From: an uncultured Eubacteriaceae bacterium
GTDB taxonomy: Bacteria > Bacillota > Clostridia > Eubacteriales > Eubacteriaceae
Assembly: GCA_945867155.1 (NCBI GenBank)
Contig: CAMBHL010000004.1
Location: forward strand, 186,001 to 250,000
Direction: 5' to 3'
DNA: 64,000 bases
The notes below the pieces were generated by a model. It saw nothing but the letters and a program-made list of their open reading frames with translations. It was not told the DNA's origin and did not search any database. Shown here piece after piece: positions 51,738 through 61,674 of this stretch (position 1 is the first letter of the stretch; every line of letters starts with the position of its first letter). A program made the position numbers and the translations under genes.

Positions 51738-52307
51738 ATGGAACTGCTCAAACAGCGGATTTTAAAAGACGGGGAAATCCAGGACGGCGGGATACTCAAA
51801 GTCGGCAGCTTCCTCAATCATCAGATCGACATCGGTCTCATGGACGAAATCGGACGGGCTTTTTACGAACTTTACAAAAACGACGGGGTCAATAAAATCA
51901 TGACCATCGAAGCGTCGGGAATCGCCATCGCGTCGATGACTGCCCGTCATTTTGGCGTGCCGGTGGTTTTCGCCAAAAAGGCGAAGAGTCTAAACCTCGG
52001 CAGTCAGGTTTACACGTCGCGGGTTCATTCCTTTACTTACGACCGGGATTACGACGTGACGGTGGATAAGCGCTACTTGACGAAAAAAGACCGGGTGCTG
52101 ATCGTCGACGACTTCATGGCCCGGGGCAAGGCCATGGCGGGTCTTCTCGAGATCTGCAGAAAAGCCGGCGCGGAAGTCTGCGGCGTCGGCATCTGTATTG
52201 AAAAGGGTTTTCAAGGCGGCGGAGATGCTTTGAGAGCAAAAGGTGTCCGGATCGAGAGCCTGGCCGTTTTGGACCGTATCGAAAATGGACAAATTGTGTT
52301 TAGATAA
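51738..52307 (+). CDS. xpt: Xpt, xanthine phosphoribosyltransferase
   Basis: A 189-residue enzyme from the ATG at 51738, directly after maf (stop at 51734-51736); this start gives the normal MELLKQRILKDGEI front and full family length. PRPP-binding motif VLIVDDFMARGKAMAGLLE, then ICRKAGAEVCGVGICIEKGFQ. It salvages xanthine to XMP. It converges with guaB, which makes XMP from IMP; a shared terminator separates them. No purine riboswitch is visible ahead of it. Confidence 0.94.
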   Translation: MELLKQRILKDGEIQDGGILKVGSFLNHQIDIGLMDEIGRAFYELYKNDGVNKIMTIEASGIAIASMTARHFGVPVVFAKKAKSLNLGSQVYTSRVHSFTYDRDYDVTVDKRYLTKKDRVLIVDDFMARGKAMAGLLEICRKAGAEVCGVGICIEKGFQGGGDALRAKGVRIESLAVLDRIENGQIVFR

Positions 52308-52329
52308 AATGATTGCTGAGTAAAAAATA

Positions 52330-52358
52330 AACCCCGAAAGTTTTGGCTTTCGGGGTTT
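52330..52358. terminator. bidirectional terminator between xpt and guaB
   Basis: AACCCCGAAAG (52330-52340) pairs perfectly with CTTTCGGGGTT (52347-52357) around TTTTGG. The T tract is longer on the guaB (minus) side. Confidence 0.9.
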
Positions 52359-52374
52359 TGTATGGCAGAAGAGA

Positions 52375-53877
52375 TTAACGGACTTTGCTGTCGTCTTTGA
52401 GGATGACGTCGTGGGCGCCGCCTTCAGTGATGCTGGTGGCGGAAACGACGGTCAGTTTGGCCTTTTCCTGGAAATCTGCAATGTTCAAAGCACCGCAGTT
52501 GCACATGGTGGAGCGAATCTTCGATAAGGTTCCGGCCACATTGTCGTGGAGACTTCCGGCGTAAGGGACGTAGGAGTCAACCCCTTCTTCGAAAGAGAGT
52601 TCTTTCTTGCCGCCGAGGTCGTAGCGCTGCCAGTTGCGGGCGCGGCTGCTGCCTTCACCCCAATATTCCTTCATGTAGTTGCCGTTGATGGTTACGATGC
52701 GGGTCGGGCTTTCGTCAAAGCGGGAGAAGTAGCGGCCCAGCATGACGAAGTCTGCGCCCATGGCCAGGGCCAGGGTGATGTGGTGATCGTAAACGATGCC
52801 GCCGTCGGAGCAGATCGGAATGTAGACGCCGGTTTCTTTGTAGTATTCGTCGCGGGCTTTGGCCACTTCGATGACAGCGGTCGCCTGTCCGCGGCCGATG
52901 CCCTTCTGTTCGCGGGTGATGCAGATGGAACCGCCGCCGATCCCGATTTTGATGAAATCTGCGCCGCAGTCGGCGAGGAAACGGAACCCTTCCGCGTCGA
53001 CGACATTGCCGGCACCGACTTTAACAGAATCGCCGTAATGTTCGCGAATCCATTGGAGGGTCAGTTTCTGCCATTCAGAGAACCCTTCGGAGGAGTCGAT
53101 ACACAGCACATCCGCGCCGGCATCGATCAGGGCCGGAACGCGTTCGGCGTAGTCGCGGGTGTTGATCCCGGCGCCGACGATGTAGCGTTTTTTCGCGTCG
53201 AGCAGTTCCAGCGGGTTGGATTTGTGAACGGAATAGTCTTTGCGGAAAACGAAATAAGCTAAAGTGCCGTCTTCGTTTAAAATCGGCAAAGTATTTAATT
53301 TGTGATCCCAGATGATATTGTTCGCTTCTTTCAAGGATGTGCCGATGGGCGCGGAAACCACTTTATCTTTCGGGGTCATGAAAGTTTTGACCTTCGTGGA
53401 TGGATCCATGCGGCTCACGCGGTAGTCGCGGCTGGTGACGATCCCGAGGAATTTGCCGTTGGCGGTGCCGTCGCTGGTGATGGCGATGGTGGAATGGCCG
53501 GTGCGCTGTTTGATGTCCAGGCAGTCCGCCATGGTGTCTTCTGGAGAAAGGTTGGTATCAGAGGGGACAAAGCCGGCTTTGTAAGCCTTGACCCGGGCCA
53601 CCATTTCGGCTTCGTCTTCCACCGACTGGGAGCCGTAAATGAAAGAAATCCCGCCTTCCTGTGCGAGGGCGATGGCCATCTTTTCGCCGGAAACGGCCTG
53701 CATGATCGCGGAGGTCATCGGGATGTTGAGGGACAGGGCCGGCGTTTCGCCTTTTTTAAATTTGACCAGAGGGGTCTTTAAATCGACGTTGTCTGGAATG
53801 CATTCAGAGGAAGAATAACCTGGAACAAGCAAGTATTCGTTAAAAGTACGGGAAGGTTCTTCAAAAATCTGTGCCAT
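52375..53877 (-). CDS. guaB: GuaB, IMP dehydrogenase
   Basis: A 500-residue enzyme for the NAD-dependent oxidation of IMP to XMP. TIM-barrel strands flank a CBS pair (about 103-225). The catalytic Cys319 lies in [20 protein letters not shown], the [13 protein letters not shown] region binds phosphate, and the flap Arg-Tyr is in [24 protein letters not shown] is the ribosome site. It has its own strong promoter and stands alone on the minus strand. Confidence 0.96.
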   Translation of the reverse strand: MAQIFEEPSRTFNEYLLVPGYSSSECIPDNVDLKTPLVKFKKGETPALSLNIPMTSAIMQAVSGEKMAIALAQEGGISFIYGSQSVEDEAEMVARVKAYKAGFVPSDTNLSPEDTMADCLDIKQRTGHSTIAITSDGTANGKFLGIVTSRDYRVSRMDPSTKVKTFMTPKDKVVSAPIGTSLKEANNIIWDHKLNTLPILNEDGTLAYFVFRKDYSVHKSNPLELLDAKKRYIVGAGINTRDYAERVPALIDAGADVLCIDSSEGFSEWQKLTLQWIREHYGDSVKVGAGNVVDAEGFRFLADCGADFIKIGIGGGSICITREQKGIGRGQATAVIEVAKARDEYYKETGVYIPICSDGGIVYDHHITLALAMGADFVMLGRYFSRFDESPTRIVTINGNYMKEYWGEGSSRARNWQRYDLGGKKELSFEEGVDSYVPYAGSLHDNVAGTLSKIRSTMCNCGALNIADFQEKAKLTVVSATSITEGGAHDVILKDDSKVR

Positions 53878-53940
53878 AAAATTCTCCTTATTATTAATAG
53901 TAGTGATAGTAAAAAAACGAACAGAAATAAAATTTAAACT

Positions 53941-53969
53941 ATTATAGTGGTTTTTCCAAAGTGTGTCAA
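53941..53969 (-). promoter_or_regulatory. sigma-A promoter of guaB
   Basis: On the minus strand TTGACA (53969-53964), 17 bases, TATAAT (53946-53941): exact consensus. The leader is about 60 bases, T- and A-rich, with no clear riboswitch or hairpin. Confidence 0.9.
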
Positions 53970-54052
53970 GAAAGGCCGGAAGGGAAAACCGTTGCAGGGT
54001 AAAAGGGCTGTCGTGTATAATTGAAATATCAAGAATGAGAAAAGAGGACGGG

Positions 54053-56263
54053 ATGGAAAAGTTAAGCGGAACCTTGGAAAATATTGTCTTTCATAATGAA
54101 GAAAACGGGTATACGGTGGCGGATCTCGATGTCGGCGGCGAGATGACCACCGTCGTGGGGCACATGGTTTCCGTGGAGCTCGGCACCCATTTAACTTTGA
54201 TGGGCCGTTGGACGAATCATCTCGTGTATGGCAGACAATTCCAGTTTGAACACTACCGTGTGGAGCTGCCCACCACCGACGCCGGACTGATCCAGTATTT
54301 GGGCAGCGGCCTGCTGCCCGGGGTCGGGCCCAAAACGGCGGCTCTGATTGTGGAAGCTTTCGGTCAGAATACGCTCAAGGTGCTGGATCAGGATCCCTCC
54401 CGCCTTCTGGAAATTCCAGGCATCGGGAAAAAGACTCTGAGCCGGATCGTGGGGGCCTATCAGGATCAGCGGGACATCCGAAAAGTTCTGATCGAACTCC
54501 AGGAATACGGCATCTCCTCCAAAATGGCCATGAAGCTTTATCAGACGTATCACGATCAGACTGTGGCGGTGCTTCTCGAAGATCCCTACCGGGTGGTTCG
54601 GGATGTGCGGGGCATCGGCTTCAAGGCCGCCGATCAGCTGGCTGAAAAGCTCGGGGTCGAAAAGCAGGACGACAAGCGCATTCAGGCGGGAATTGTCCAG
54701 GCGCTGCGGGAATGCTACGCCAGGGGCAATACGTATATGGATGAAAGCGAACTCGTCGGCGAAGCCGAAGGCCTTCTCGACGTCGATCGAGACACGGTGG
54801 CTCGGGGACTTCAAGGGGTGATCCTCAGCGGCGGCGCCCACATGGACGAAATCGACGGGCGGCGGGTGTATTACCCCATGGGCCTCTACGAAGCAGAAGA
54901 CGAGACGGCTTTGATGATGACCCAGCTGACTCAGAGCCAGTTTGAAACGCCTTTGGTGGACATTGATGAAGCCATCCGGCGCTACGAAAGCCACATCGCC
55001 ATCACCCTGGATGAACAGCAGCGCCGCGCCATCAAAACTGCCGTGGAAAAGGGCGTCGTCATCATCACCGGGGGGCCAGGGACCGGCAAAACGACGATCA
55101 TCAACGGGATTTTAAGCATCTTGTCCAGCATGCATCTCGCCGTTCAGCTGGCGGCGCCGACAGGCCGGGCGGCCAAACGGATGACTGAAACCACAGGGGC
55201 GGAAGCCAAAACCCTGCACCGCCTGCTGGAATATCATTTTGACGACGGCGCCCTGACGCCGAGTTTTGAGCGCAACGGGGAAAATCCCCTGGAGGTCAAC
55301 GCCCTGATCGTCGATGAGGCGTCGATGATCGACATCGTACTCATGAAAAGTCTCCTCGAAGCCATCGAAGCAGGTACCCGGCTCATTCTGGTCGGGGATG
55401 CGGATCAGCTGCCGTCGGTGGGGCCGGGCAACGTGCTCCGAGATCTCATCGACAGCGGCATCGCGCCGGTGGTTCGCCTGAACCAGGTTTACCGCCAGTC
55501 GGACAAAAGCCAGATTTCCACGAACGCTAAAGCCATCAATGAAGGCCGGGTCCCGAAAATCGACAATCAGTCTGACTTTGTGCTCATGCCGAAGCACAGC
55601 CAGGAAGAAATCGAACAGACCCTTCTCGATCTGCTGGCCTACCGCCTGAAAGACAACGCCGGCATCGATGTGGTCCACGACGTTCAGGTGATCACGCCCC
55701 TCAAGAAAGGGATCGTGGGGACCATTGCCCTTAATCAGAAAATTCAGGGGATTTTAAATCCGCCGGACCCCCGCAAAAAAGAACACACCTTTGGTCCGGT
55801 CATTTTCCGAGAAGGGGACAAGGTGATGCAGATCCGCAACAACTACCAGATAAAGTGGCAGGATGAGCTGACCTTTGAAAAGGGAGAAGGGGTGTACAAC
55901 GGAGACATTGGCATTGTCGGTGAAATTTCCGACGACAAGCACCAGGTGACGGTGGTCTTCACCGAAGGCCGCGCCGCCGTTTACGGATTTGACCAGATGG
56001 ATGAGCTGTCCCACGCTTTCGCCATGACCGTTCACAAAAGCCAGGGATCGGAGTTCCCGGTGGTGATCATGCCCCTGATCGGGGGATCGCCCCTTTTTCT
56101 CAACCGCAAACTGCTGTATACCGGCGTCACCCGGGCGAAAAAGATGCTGATCTTAATCGGCCGGCCGGAACATTTTATCCGCATGATTCAGTCGGATGAC
56201 AGCCGGAAACGAAAAACGGGCCTCATTTACCGGATCGCCCGTTATAGAGATTTGTCGCTATGA
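54053..56263 (+). CDS. recD2: RecD2-type 5'-3' DNA helicase
   Basis: A 736-residue helicase from the ATG at 54053 (AGAGGACGGG upstream). N-terminal OB-like and helix-hairpin-helix parts (about 75-180, [22 protein letters not shown]), then superfamily 1B motor motifs: Walker [16 protein letters not shown] (about 340-355), [37 protein letters not shown], and a UvrD-like C-terminal motif [18 protein letters not shown]. RecD2 acts in repair and mismatch correction in Gram-positives that lack RecBC. It overlaps comFC by 4 bases. Confidence 0.95.
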   Translation: MEKLSGTLENIVFHNEENGYTVADLDVGGEMTTVVGHMVSVELGTHLTLMGRWTNHLVYGRQFQFEHYRVELPTTDAGLIQYLGSGLLPGVGPKTAALIVEAFGQNTLKVLDQDPSRLLEIPGIGKKTLSRIVGAYQDQRDIRKVLIELQEYGISSKMAMKLYQTYHDQTVAVLLEDPYRVVRDVRGIGFKAADQLAEKLGVEKQDDKRIQAGIVQALRECYARGNTYMDESELVGEAEGLLDVDRDTVARGLQGVILSGGAHMDEIDGRRVYYPMGLYEAEDETALMMTQLTQSQFETPLVDIDEAIRRYESHIAITLDEQQRRAIKTAVEKGVVIITGGPGTGKTTIINGILSILSSMHLAVQLAAPTGRAAKRMTETTGAEAKTLHRLLEYHFDDGALTPSFERNGENPLEVNALIVDEASMIDIVLMKSLLEAIEAGTRLILVGDADQLPSVGPGNVLRDLIDSGIAPVVRLNQVYRQSDKSQISTNAKAINEGRVPKIDNQSDFVLMPKHSQEEIEQTLLDLLAYRLKDNAGIDVVHDVQVITPLKKGIVGTIALNQKIQGILNPPDPRKKEHTFGPVIFREGDKVMQIRNNYQIKWQDELTFEKGEGVYNGDIGIVGEISDDKHQVTVVFTEGRAAVYGFDQMDELSHAFAMTVHKSQGSEFPVVIMPLIGGSPLFLNRKLLYTGVTRAKKMLILIGRPEHFIRMIQSDDSRKRKTGLIYRIARYRDLSL

Positions 56264-57003
56264 AGGATTCACTGCTTGAAAAAATCAGCCGTCTGCTGTT
56301 TATCGACAACGACCGCTGTCCGGTCTGCAAAAAGGTCTTGTTTGCAAAAGACGCTTATCTCTGCAGCACCTGCCTGAAGCATCTGCCGGTGAATGACGGG
56401 CTGGTCTGCCGCCGCTGCGGAAGACCGGTTCTCGATCATGAAGTTACCCTTTGCAAAAGCTGCAAGAGCGGCCAAAGTTCCTATGTTGATCAGGGTTATG
56501 TGTGGCTGCGCTACGAAGAAGCGGCTGAACGAATTGCCGCCGGGTTTAAGTTCAGGCATCAAAAAACATTGGCGTACTGGACCGGCCGGCAGATGGCTGT
56601 TGGTGTAATGAAACAGCCCTGGGTCAAGACCCTCGATGTGCTGATCCCCGTGCCTCTGCATGCCAACCGCCTTGCCGAGCGGGGCTACAATCAGAGCGAA
56701 CAGCTGGCCCGGGGTCTGGCCTTTGAGCTGCACGAAAAAGGCATCAGCGTCGGCGTCGACACCGAGAGTCTTGCGCGCGTCGTCGACACGCCTCACCAGG
56801 TGGGGCAGTCTGCTGCGTTCCGGCATCAAAACGTCAAAAATGCATTCCGCGTTGTTTTGCCACAAGCTGTACGAGGCAGGCGGGTTGCTTTGGTCGACGA
56901 TGTGATGACCACCGGCGCGACTCTTAACAACTGCGCAGAAGCCCTTCGGGCTGCAGGGGCGCAGACCGTGTCGATCATGACTTTTGCAGCGACGGTGGGA
57001 TAA
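56260..57003 (+). CDS. ComFC-like phosphoribosyltransferase domain protein
   Basis: A 247-residue protein of the ComF family. The zinc-finger front has CPVCKKVLF, CSTCLKHLP, CRRCGRPV and CKSCKSG (about 20-65); the type I PRTase domain has RGYNQSEQLARGLAFEL and the PRPP loop VALVDDVMTTGATLNNCAE. ComFC helps the DNA uptake helicase ComFA and is widespread even where competence is unknown. Its start overlaps the recD2 stop. Confidence 0.92.
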   Translation: MKDSLLEKISRLLFIDNDRCPVCKKVLFAKDAYLCSTCLKHLPVNDGLVCRRCGRPVLDHEVTLCKSCKSGQSSYVDQGYVWLRYEEAAERIAAGFKFRHQKTLAYWTGRQMAVGVMKQPWVKTLDVLIPVPLHANRLAERGYNQSEQLARGLAFELHEKGISVGVDTESLARVVDTPHQVGQSAAFRHQNVKNAFRVVLPQAVRGRRVALVDDVMTTGATLNNCAEALRAAGAQTVSIMTFAATVG

Positions 57004-57077
57004 TTCTTAATACCTTTTTAATGATGCTGTGATATGATCATTCGAATACAATAACCGAGAGGCGATTGATATTAATT

Positions 57078-58004
57078 ATGAATAAAAAAGAAATTAAAAA
57101 TAAATTGTTGGAAATTGTCAGAAACGATCAGCTTCTGACAGACAGTCTGATGCGGGACCATACCACTTTTCGGGTGGGCGGCCCAGCAGATTTCATGGTC
57201 TTTCCCGAAAACCGCGGTGAATTGCTTCAGGTGGTTCAGCTTTGCCATGAGATGCAGGTGCCCTTTTTTTTCATGGGCAACGGCAGCAATCTTTTGGTGC
57301 GCGACGGCGGCTTCCGGGGCGTTATCGTGAACATGCGCCAGATGAACACCGTCGTGGTGCACGGCGATCACGTCATGGCCCAGGCGGGGGCAACCCTTAG
57401 AGCTGTCGCGAAAGAAGCGCTGGCCCATCATTTGAGCGGCTTTGAATTCGCGTCGGGGATTCCGGGTACAGTCGGCGGCGCGGTCATTATGAATGCCGGC
57501 GCCTACGGCGGTGAAATGCGAAACGTCATCACCAAAGTTGAACTCATGACCCCAGACGGCGTCTTTGAAACCGTCGACGGCCCGGATTGTCATTTTGGCT
57601 ACCGCAAAAGCCGGATGCGCGAACGGGGCGAGATCGTGATCGGCGTGGAATTGGCCCTTGAAGCCGGAGATCCGGAAGCGATCCGCTTGAAAATGCAGGA
57701 CCTGAATCAACGGCGGCGGGATAAACAGCCGCTCAATTACCCGAGTGCGGGCAGCACGTTCAAGCGCCCGGAAGGGTACTTCGCCGGCAAGCTCATTCAG
57801 GACGCCGGCTTAAAAGGCTATCGGGTCGGTGGCGCCATGGTCAGCCCGAAGCACAGCGGCTTTGTCATTAACGCCGACCACGCGAGCGCCCAGGATGTCC
57901 TGCAGCTCATTGGCGACGTTCAGCGCCGGGTCAAGGAAAAATTCGGCGTGGTTCTGGAACCGGAAGTGATCACCATAGGCGAGGATGCCGCCGATGAAAA
58001 TTAA
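57078..58004 (+). CDS. murB: MurB, UDP-N-acetylenolpyruvoylglucosamine reductase
   Basis: A 308-residue FAD enzyme that makes UDP-MurNAc in peptidoglycan synthesis. Motifs: TTFRVGGPADFMVFPENR, FFMGNGSNLLVRDGGFRG, the catalytic stretch GFEFASGIPGTVGGAVIMNAG with GAYGGEM, and YPSAGSTFKRPEG with the Ser. The ATG at 57078 is chosen; TTG at 57066 is very near GAGAGG and is less likely. An extended -10 (TG-A-TATGAT, about 57030-57038) is upstream. It overlaps the PHP gene by 11 bases. Confidence 0.95.
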   Translation: MNKKEIKNKLLEIVRNDQLLTDSLMRDHTTFRVGGPADFMVFPENRGELLQVVQLCHEMQVPFFFMGNGSNLLVRDGGFRGVIVNMRQMNTVVVHGDHVMAQAGATLRAVAKEALAHHLSGFEFASGIPGTVGGAVIMNAGAYGGEMRNVITKVELMTPDGVFETVDGPDCHFGYRKSRMRERGEIVIGVELALEAGDPEAIRLKMQDLNQRRRDKQPLNYPSAGSTFKRPEGYFAGKLIQDAGLKGYRVGGAMVSPKHSGFVINADHASAQDVLQLIGDVQRRVKEKFGVVLEPEVITIGEDAADEN

Positions 58005-58734
58005 GGCGGATCTGCACACCCATACGGTATTCAGCCATGGCAAGAACACCATCGAGGAAATGGTTGACCGGGCCAGGCAGCTGGGACTTGACGCCATTGT
58101 GATCTCCGACCACGGCAGAAGCCATCCTTTGTACGGGGTCAAACCCGAAAATTTCAAGGTGATGCGCGAAGAAGTGGACCGTTTGAATCAAAAGTATGCC
58201 GACATTCAGGTGTATCTGTCCGTAGAGGCCAATATCACGGGAGATGACGGCACCATTGATATCGGCGATGAAGAGCGCCAGTACTGCGACTGGATTTACG
58301 CCGGCTATCACTGGGTTTACATCCCGCATCGGATAAGGGATTTCTTTACATTGAAACTGCGCAATTATTTTGCGAAGGTTCTGCCGTTTTTGAGACCGGC
58401 TGTCCAGTGCCGCAACACCCAGACGTATTTAAAGATGATGGACCGTTATGCACTTAAAATGATCACCCATCCCGGGGACAAATGTCCGATTGATATTGAA
58501 AAAGTCGCCCAGAAGGCAGCGGAAAAAAATATCATTCTGGAAATCAACCCCAGGCACCATCACCTGAATGTAGAAGAATTGAAACGCATTGCGAAGTACG
58601 GCGGCCGCTTCGCCATTAATTCCGACGCTCACACTGTGAACCGGGTGGCTGATGTCGATTCGGGCATCGCGTGGGCAGAAGCAGCCGGCATTCCGAAAGA
58701 ACGGATTGTCAATATCAGATCAGAAAATCAATAG
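57994..58734 (+). CDS. PHP domain phosphoesterase
   Basis: A 246-residue PHP-fold metallo-hydrolase. Metal ligands: ADLHTHTVFSHG, ISDHGRSHPL, YAGYHWVY, and NSDAHTVNRVAD near the end. Family members act as histidinol-phosphate-like phosphatases or as phosphoesterases; this one is a fixed neighbour of murB/rapZ in many Clostridia. The ATG at 57994 is favoured because AGGCGAGG stands about 10 bases before; another ATG is 9 bases earlier. Confidence 0.9.
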   Translation: MKIKADLHTHTVFSHGKNTIEEMVDRARQLGLDAIVISDHGRSHPLYGVKPENFKVMREEVDRLNQKYADIQVYLSVEANITGDDGTIDIGDEERQYCDWIYAGYHWVYIPHRIRDFFTLKLRNYFAKVLPFLRPAVQCRNTQTYLKMMDRYALKMITHPGDKCPIDIEKVAQKAAEKNIILEINPRHHHLNVEELKRIAKYGGRFAINSDAHTVNRVADVDSGIAWAEAAGIPKERIVNIRSENQ

Positions 58735-58752
58735 AAAATTGAGGACAGAGGC

Positions 58753-59622
58753 ATGAAAACATTAATCATCACAGGTTTATCAGGAGCAGGCAAATCGAAG
58801 ACAGTCGACATCTTGGAAGATGAAGGCTTTTATTGTGTGGACAATGTGCCCGTGCACCTTGTGATGACTTTCATCCGCCTGTGCCGCGATGGGGAATCGG
58901 AAATCGAAAAACTGGCCATTGTGACCGATATTCGGGGGGTTGTGTCCAATCCGGATTACACGGCGACACTGAATCAGTTTGTAGAGGCGCTGCCCGAAGA
59001 TGTAGAGATTCTCTTCCTCGAGACCAAACCCCAGGAACTGGTGCGGCGCTACCAGGTTTCCAGACGCAAGCATCCCCTTCTGGATCAGGCCAACACCCTG
59101 ATCGGCGCCATTGAAATGGAAACGCACATCATGGGCGTGCTGCGCAAACGGGCAAACTGCATCATCGACACCACGACCTTAAGCATCAACGACCTTCGAA
59201 AACTGATCGTGAACATGCTCGTCGCCGACAAAAAGAAGGCCCAGGTCGGGGTCAAGGTGTCCTCTTTCGGATTTAAATACGGCATGCCCATTTCCGCTGA
59301 TTTTGTTTTTGACGTTCGGTTTCTGCCCAATCCTTATTACAAAAAGGATTTAAGACAGCTGACCGGACAGGACGAGGCCGTTCAGCAGTACGTCATGAAA
59401 TTTCCCCAGTCCCGCGCTTATTTTGACAAAGTGCTGGACTTGATCAAGACGGTGATTCCCCACTACGAAGACGTTAATAAAAAGTACGTGGAAATTGCCT
59501 TTGGCTGCACCGGCGGGCGGCACCGCTCTGTGACCTTTGCCTGCCTTTTGAGCCAGGCCCTTGAGGAAGAAAAGATTGCAGTGAGTTTGACCCACCGCGA
59601 CATTGACAAAGACCTTCGATAA
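58753..59622 (+). CDS. rapZ: RapZ, RNase adapter/nucleotide-binding protein
   Basis: A 289-residue P-loop protein (YvcJ in Bacillus). Walker A GLSGAGKSKTV (residues 8-18), then the DXXG region VTDIRGVVSNPDYTAT, and the C-terminal domain with SFGFKYGMPISADFVFDVRFL and IAFGCTGGRHRSVTFA. In E. coli RapZ guides small RNA turnover; in Firmicutes the role is less clear. It belongs to the rapZ-yvcK-whiA block. Confidence 0.95.
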   Translation: MKTLIITGLSGAGKSKTVDILEDEGFYCVDNVPVHLVMTFIRLCRDGESEIEKLAIVTDIRGVVSNPDYTATLNQFVEALPEDVEILFLETKPQELVRRYQVSRRKHPLLDQANTLIGAIEMETHIMGVLRKRANCIIDTTTLSINDLRKLIVNMLVADKKKAQVGVKVSSFGFKYGMPISADFVFDVRFLPNPYYKKDLRQLTGQDEAVQQYVMKFPQSRAYFDKVLDLIKTVIPHYEDVNKKYVEIAFGCTGGRHRSVTFACLLSQALEEEKIAVSLTHRDIDKDLR

Positions 59623-59678
59623 GCATAAAATAGCAAAAATATTTCACGGCATCTGTCAATTGGAGGATAGATAGAGAT

Positions 59679-60710
59679 ATGGAAATTAAAGAATATATCC
59701 GGGAATTTACGATAAAAGATATTGTCCGCGTTCGCAACCCCAGAGTCGTGGCCTTCGGCGGCGGCACCGGGCTGTCTGTGATTTTGCGGGGACTTAAAAA
59801 ATATACAGACCGGCTGACGGCAATTGTGACCGTCGGCGATGACGGCGGCAGTTCCGGCAAGCTTCGGGAAGACCTAGGCATTCTGCCTCCGGGCGATATC
59901 CGCAACTGTATTTTGGCGCTCGCCGATGATGAAAATGTCATGCAGGCTCTTTTCAGCTACCGTTTTGACAAAGGACGGCTGAAAGGCCATAATTTCGGCA
60001 ATTTGTTTTTGGCGGCGATGACCGGTATCTCGTCGGATTTTTACGACGCGATCAGAAGAACCTCGGATGTCCTTCAAATCACCGGGACGGTTCTGCCGGT
60101 GACGCTGGACGACATGACCCTGATCGGCACTTTGGCCAACGGGGACGTGGTTGAAGGGGAATCGAAAATTCCAGTGGCGGCGAAAGAAGCCCACACCCAC
60201 ATTAAAAAAATCAGCCTGAAAACGCCGGCGAAGGCCCTGCCGGAAACCCTGGACGCGATCAAGGCGGCCGACATCATCATCATGGGCCCGGGGAGCCTGT
60301 ATACGTCGGTGATTCCCCATCTTTTGATCGACGGCATCGAAGAGACGATTAAAACGAGCACGGCCAAGAAATTTTATGTGGGCAACATCATGATGCAGCC
60401 GGGCGAAACCATCGGCTACACCCAGGCCGATTCCATTCATGCTCTGGAAGCTCATCAGAAAATTAAAAACAAGGGACCGCTGTTCGATTACGCCGTGGTG
60501 AACGACGGCGCCCTGAGCGAAGACATGCTGAGGCGCTATGCGAGCATCGGCTCAAAGCCGGTTCAGATCGGCGAAGAATTGGTGCCCTATCATTATATTA
60601 AAGACCATTTTGTCATTCAGAAAAACAAGCGCGTCCGCCACGATGCGGATCTGCTCGCCAAACGGATTTTTGAAGTGTACATGGGCGACCGGAAAAAGAC
60701 AACGGTATGA
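59679..60710 (+). CDS. yvcK: YvcK/GlmR, gluconeogenesis and cell-wall factor
   Basis: A 343-residue protein of the 2-phospho-L-lactate transferase-like fold. VVAFGGGTGLSVILRGLK binds the UDP-sugar, and TVGDDGGSSGKLREDLGILPPGDIRNC is unmistakable. In Bacillus YvcK (GlmR) binds UDP-GlcNAc and balances carbon flow into the cell wall. It overlaps whiA by 4 bases. TTGGAGGATA precedes the ATG. Confidence 0.95.
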   Translation: MEIKEYIREFTIKDIVRVRNPRVVAFGGGTGLSVILRGLKKYTDRLTAIVTVGDDGGSSGKLREDLGILPPGDIRNCILALADDENVMQALFSYRFDKGRLKGHNFGNLFLAAMTGISSDFYDAIRRTSDVLQITGTVLPVTLDDMTLIGTLANGDVVEGESKIPVAAKEAHTHIKKISLKTPAKALPETLDAIKAADIIIMGPGSLYTSVIPHLLIDGIEETIKTSTAKKFYVGNIMMQPGETIGYTQADSIHALEAHQKIKNKGPLFDYAVVNDGALSEDMLRRYASIGSKPVQIGEELVPYHYIKDHFVIQKNKRVRHDADLLAKRIFEVYMGDRKKTTV

Positions 60711-61624
60711 GTTTTTCGATCGAAGTCAAAAGGGAATTGTGTCAGATTGAAGGGCGCAGCCAAAATGAATGCCGGGCGGAGCTGGCCGGCCTGATCATGG
60801 GCGGTTGTGTGCTTTCCGGAAGGCAGCGGGAAATTCCCGACCGCATTTCCCTGACCACGGAGCTTCCGTTTTTAGCAGCCCGCCTGCGAAGGCTGAGCAA
60901 AATCCTGTACGGCAGCGGATTTTCAGTGACGATCAAAGAAGAACGCCGGCAGCGGGTGTATGTGGTCGAAACGGAAAGCGCGGAGGCATTTCGCCAAATT
61001 AAAAAAGACGCGCGGATCGACAAACAGACGGTCAGTGACAACATTCCGCCTTATTTTCTGTCCAAACAGCACTATTTTAAAGCCTACCTCAGGGGTCTTT
61101 TTCTGGGGTGCGGCTCTGTTTCAGATCCCACAAAAAAATATCAGCTGGAGTTAAACGGTGAGACGCCGGCATTTTTTGACAATCTCAGCCTGATTTTAAA
61201 AGATTACGACATTTCCTGCAAGGCGCGGGTTCGTGGCGGTCAGGGCGTTCTGGACTTCAGGGGCAGCGACAGCGTCGCTGATTTCTTAAGCCTGATCGGC
61301 GCATCGAAGGCGTCTCTGCAGATGACCAACGTCAGAATTGTCAAGGACGTGCGCAACGATGTGAACCGCAAAGTCAACTGCGACGTGGCCAATCTCCAGA
61401 AAAGCGCCAAGGCTGCGGGCAATCAGATCAGCGCCATCCGGAAAATCGAAGCGAAGGCAGGGCTTGGCGTTCTGCCGAAACCCCTTCGGGAAGCGGCCGA
61501 GATGCGCCTTGAACATCCGGAACTGTCGGTTCAGGAGCTTGGGGCCTTGATGGACCCGCCCCTTCGGAAGTCGACCCTGTATTACCGCATGCGAAAGATC
61601 AGCAAATACGCAGATTCTTTATAA
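60707..61624 (+). CDS. whiA: WhiA, sporulation/cell-division regulator family DNA-binding protein
   Basis: A 305-residue protein with a LAGLIDADG-like N-terminal domain (about 1-190, SFSIEVKRELCQIEGRS; YLRGLFLGCGSVSDPTK) and a C-terminal helix-turn-helix (about 215-300, RLEHPELSVQELGALM; KSTLYYRMRKISKYA). Homing-nuclease catalytic acids are not kept, as usual. It ends the murB-whiA operon; the terminator follows after 6 bases. Confidence 0.95.
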   Translation: MSFSIEVKRELCQIEGRSQNECRAELAGLIMGGCVLSGRQREIPDRISLTTELPFLAARLRRLSKILYGSGFSVTIKEERRQRVYVVETESAEAFRQIKKDARIDKQTVSDNIPPYFLSKQHYFKAYLRGLFLGCGSVSDPTKKYQLELNGETPAFFDNLSLILKDYDISCKARVRGGQGVLDFRGSDSVADFLSLIGASKASLQMTNVRIVKDVRNDVNRKVNCDVANLQKSAKAAGNQISAIRKIEAKAGLGVLPKPLREAAEMRLEHPELSVQELGALMDPPLRKSTLYYRMRKISKYADSL

Positions 61625-61630
61625 AAAAGT

Positions 61631-61662
61631 AAGCCTCGGGATTTCTTTCCCGGGGCTTATTT
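61631..61662. terminator. bidirectional terminator after whiA
   Basis: AAGCCTCGGG (61631-61640) pairs with CCCGGGGCTT (61649-61658) except for one wobble, around ATTTCTTT; T-rich on both sides. It serves whiA (plus) and the hydrolase gene (minus). Confidence 0.88.
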
Positions 61663-61674
61663 TGATGAGACGGC

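Noticed and set aside
52308..53960. Purine riboswitch for xpt or guaB
   Set aside because: xpt begins right after maf with no leader, and the guaB leader is about 60 bases of A/T-rich sequence without the three-way junction.
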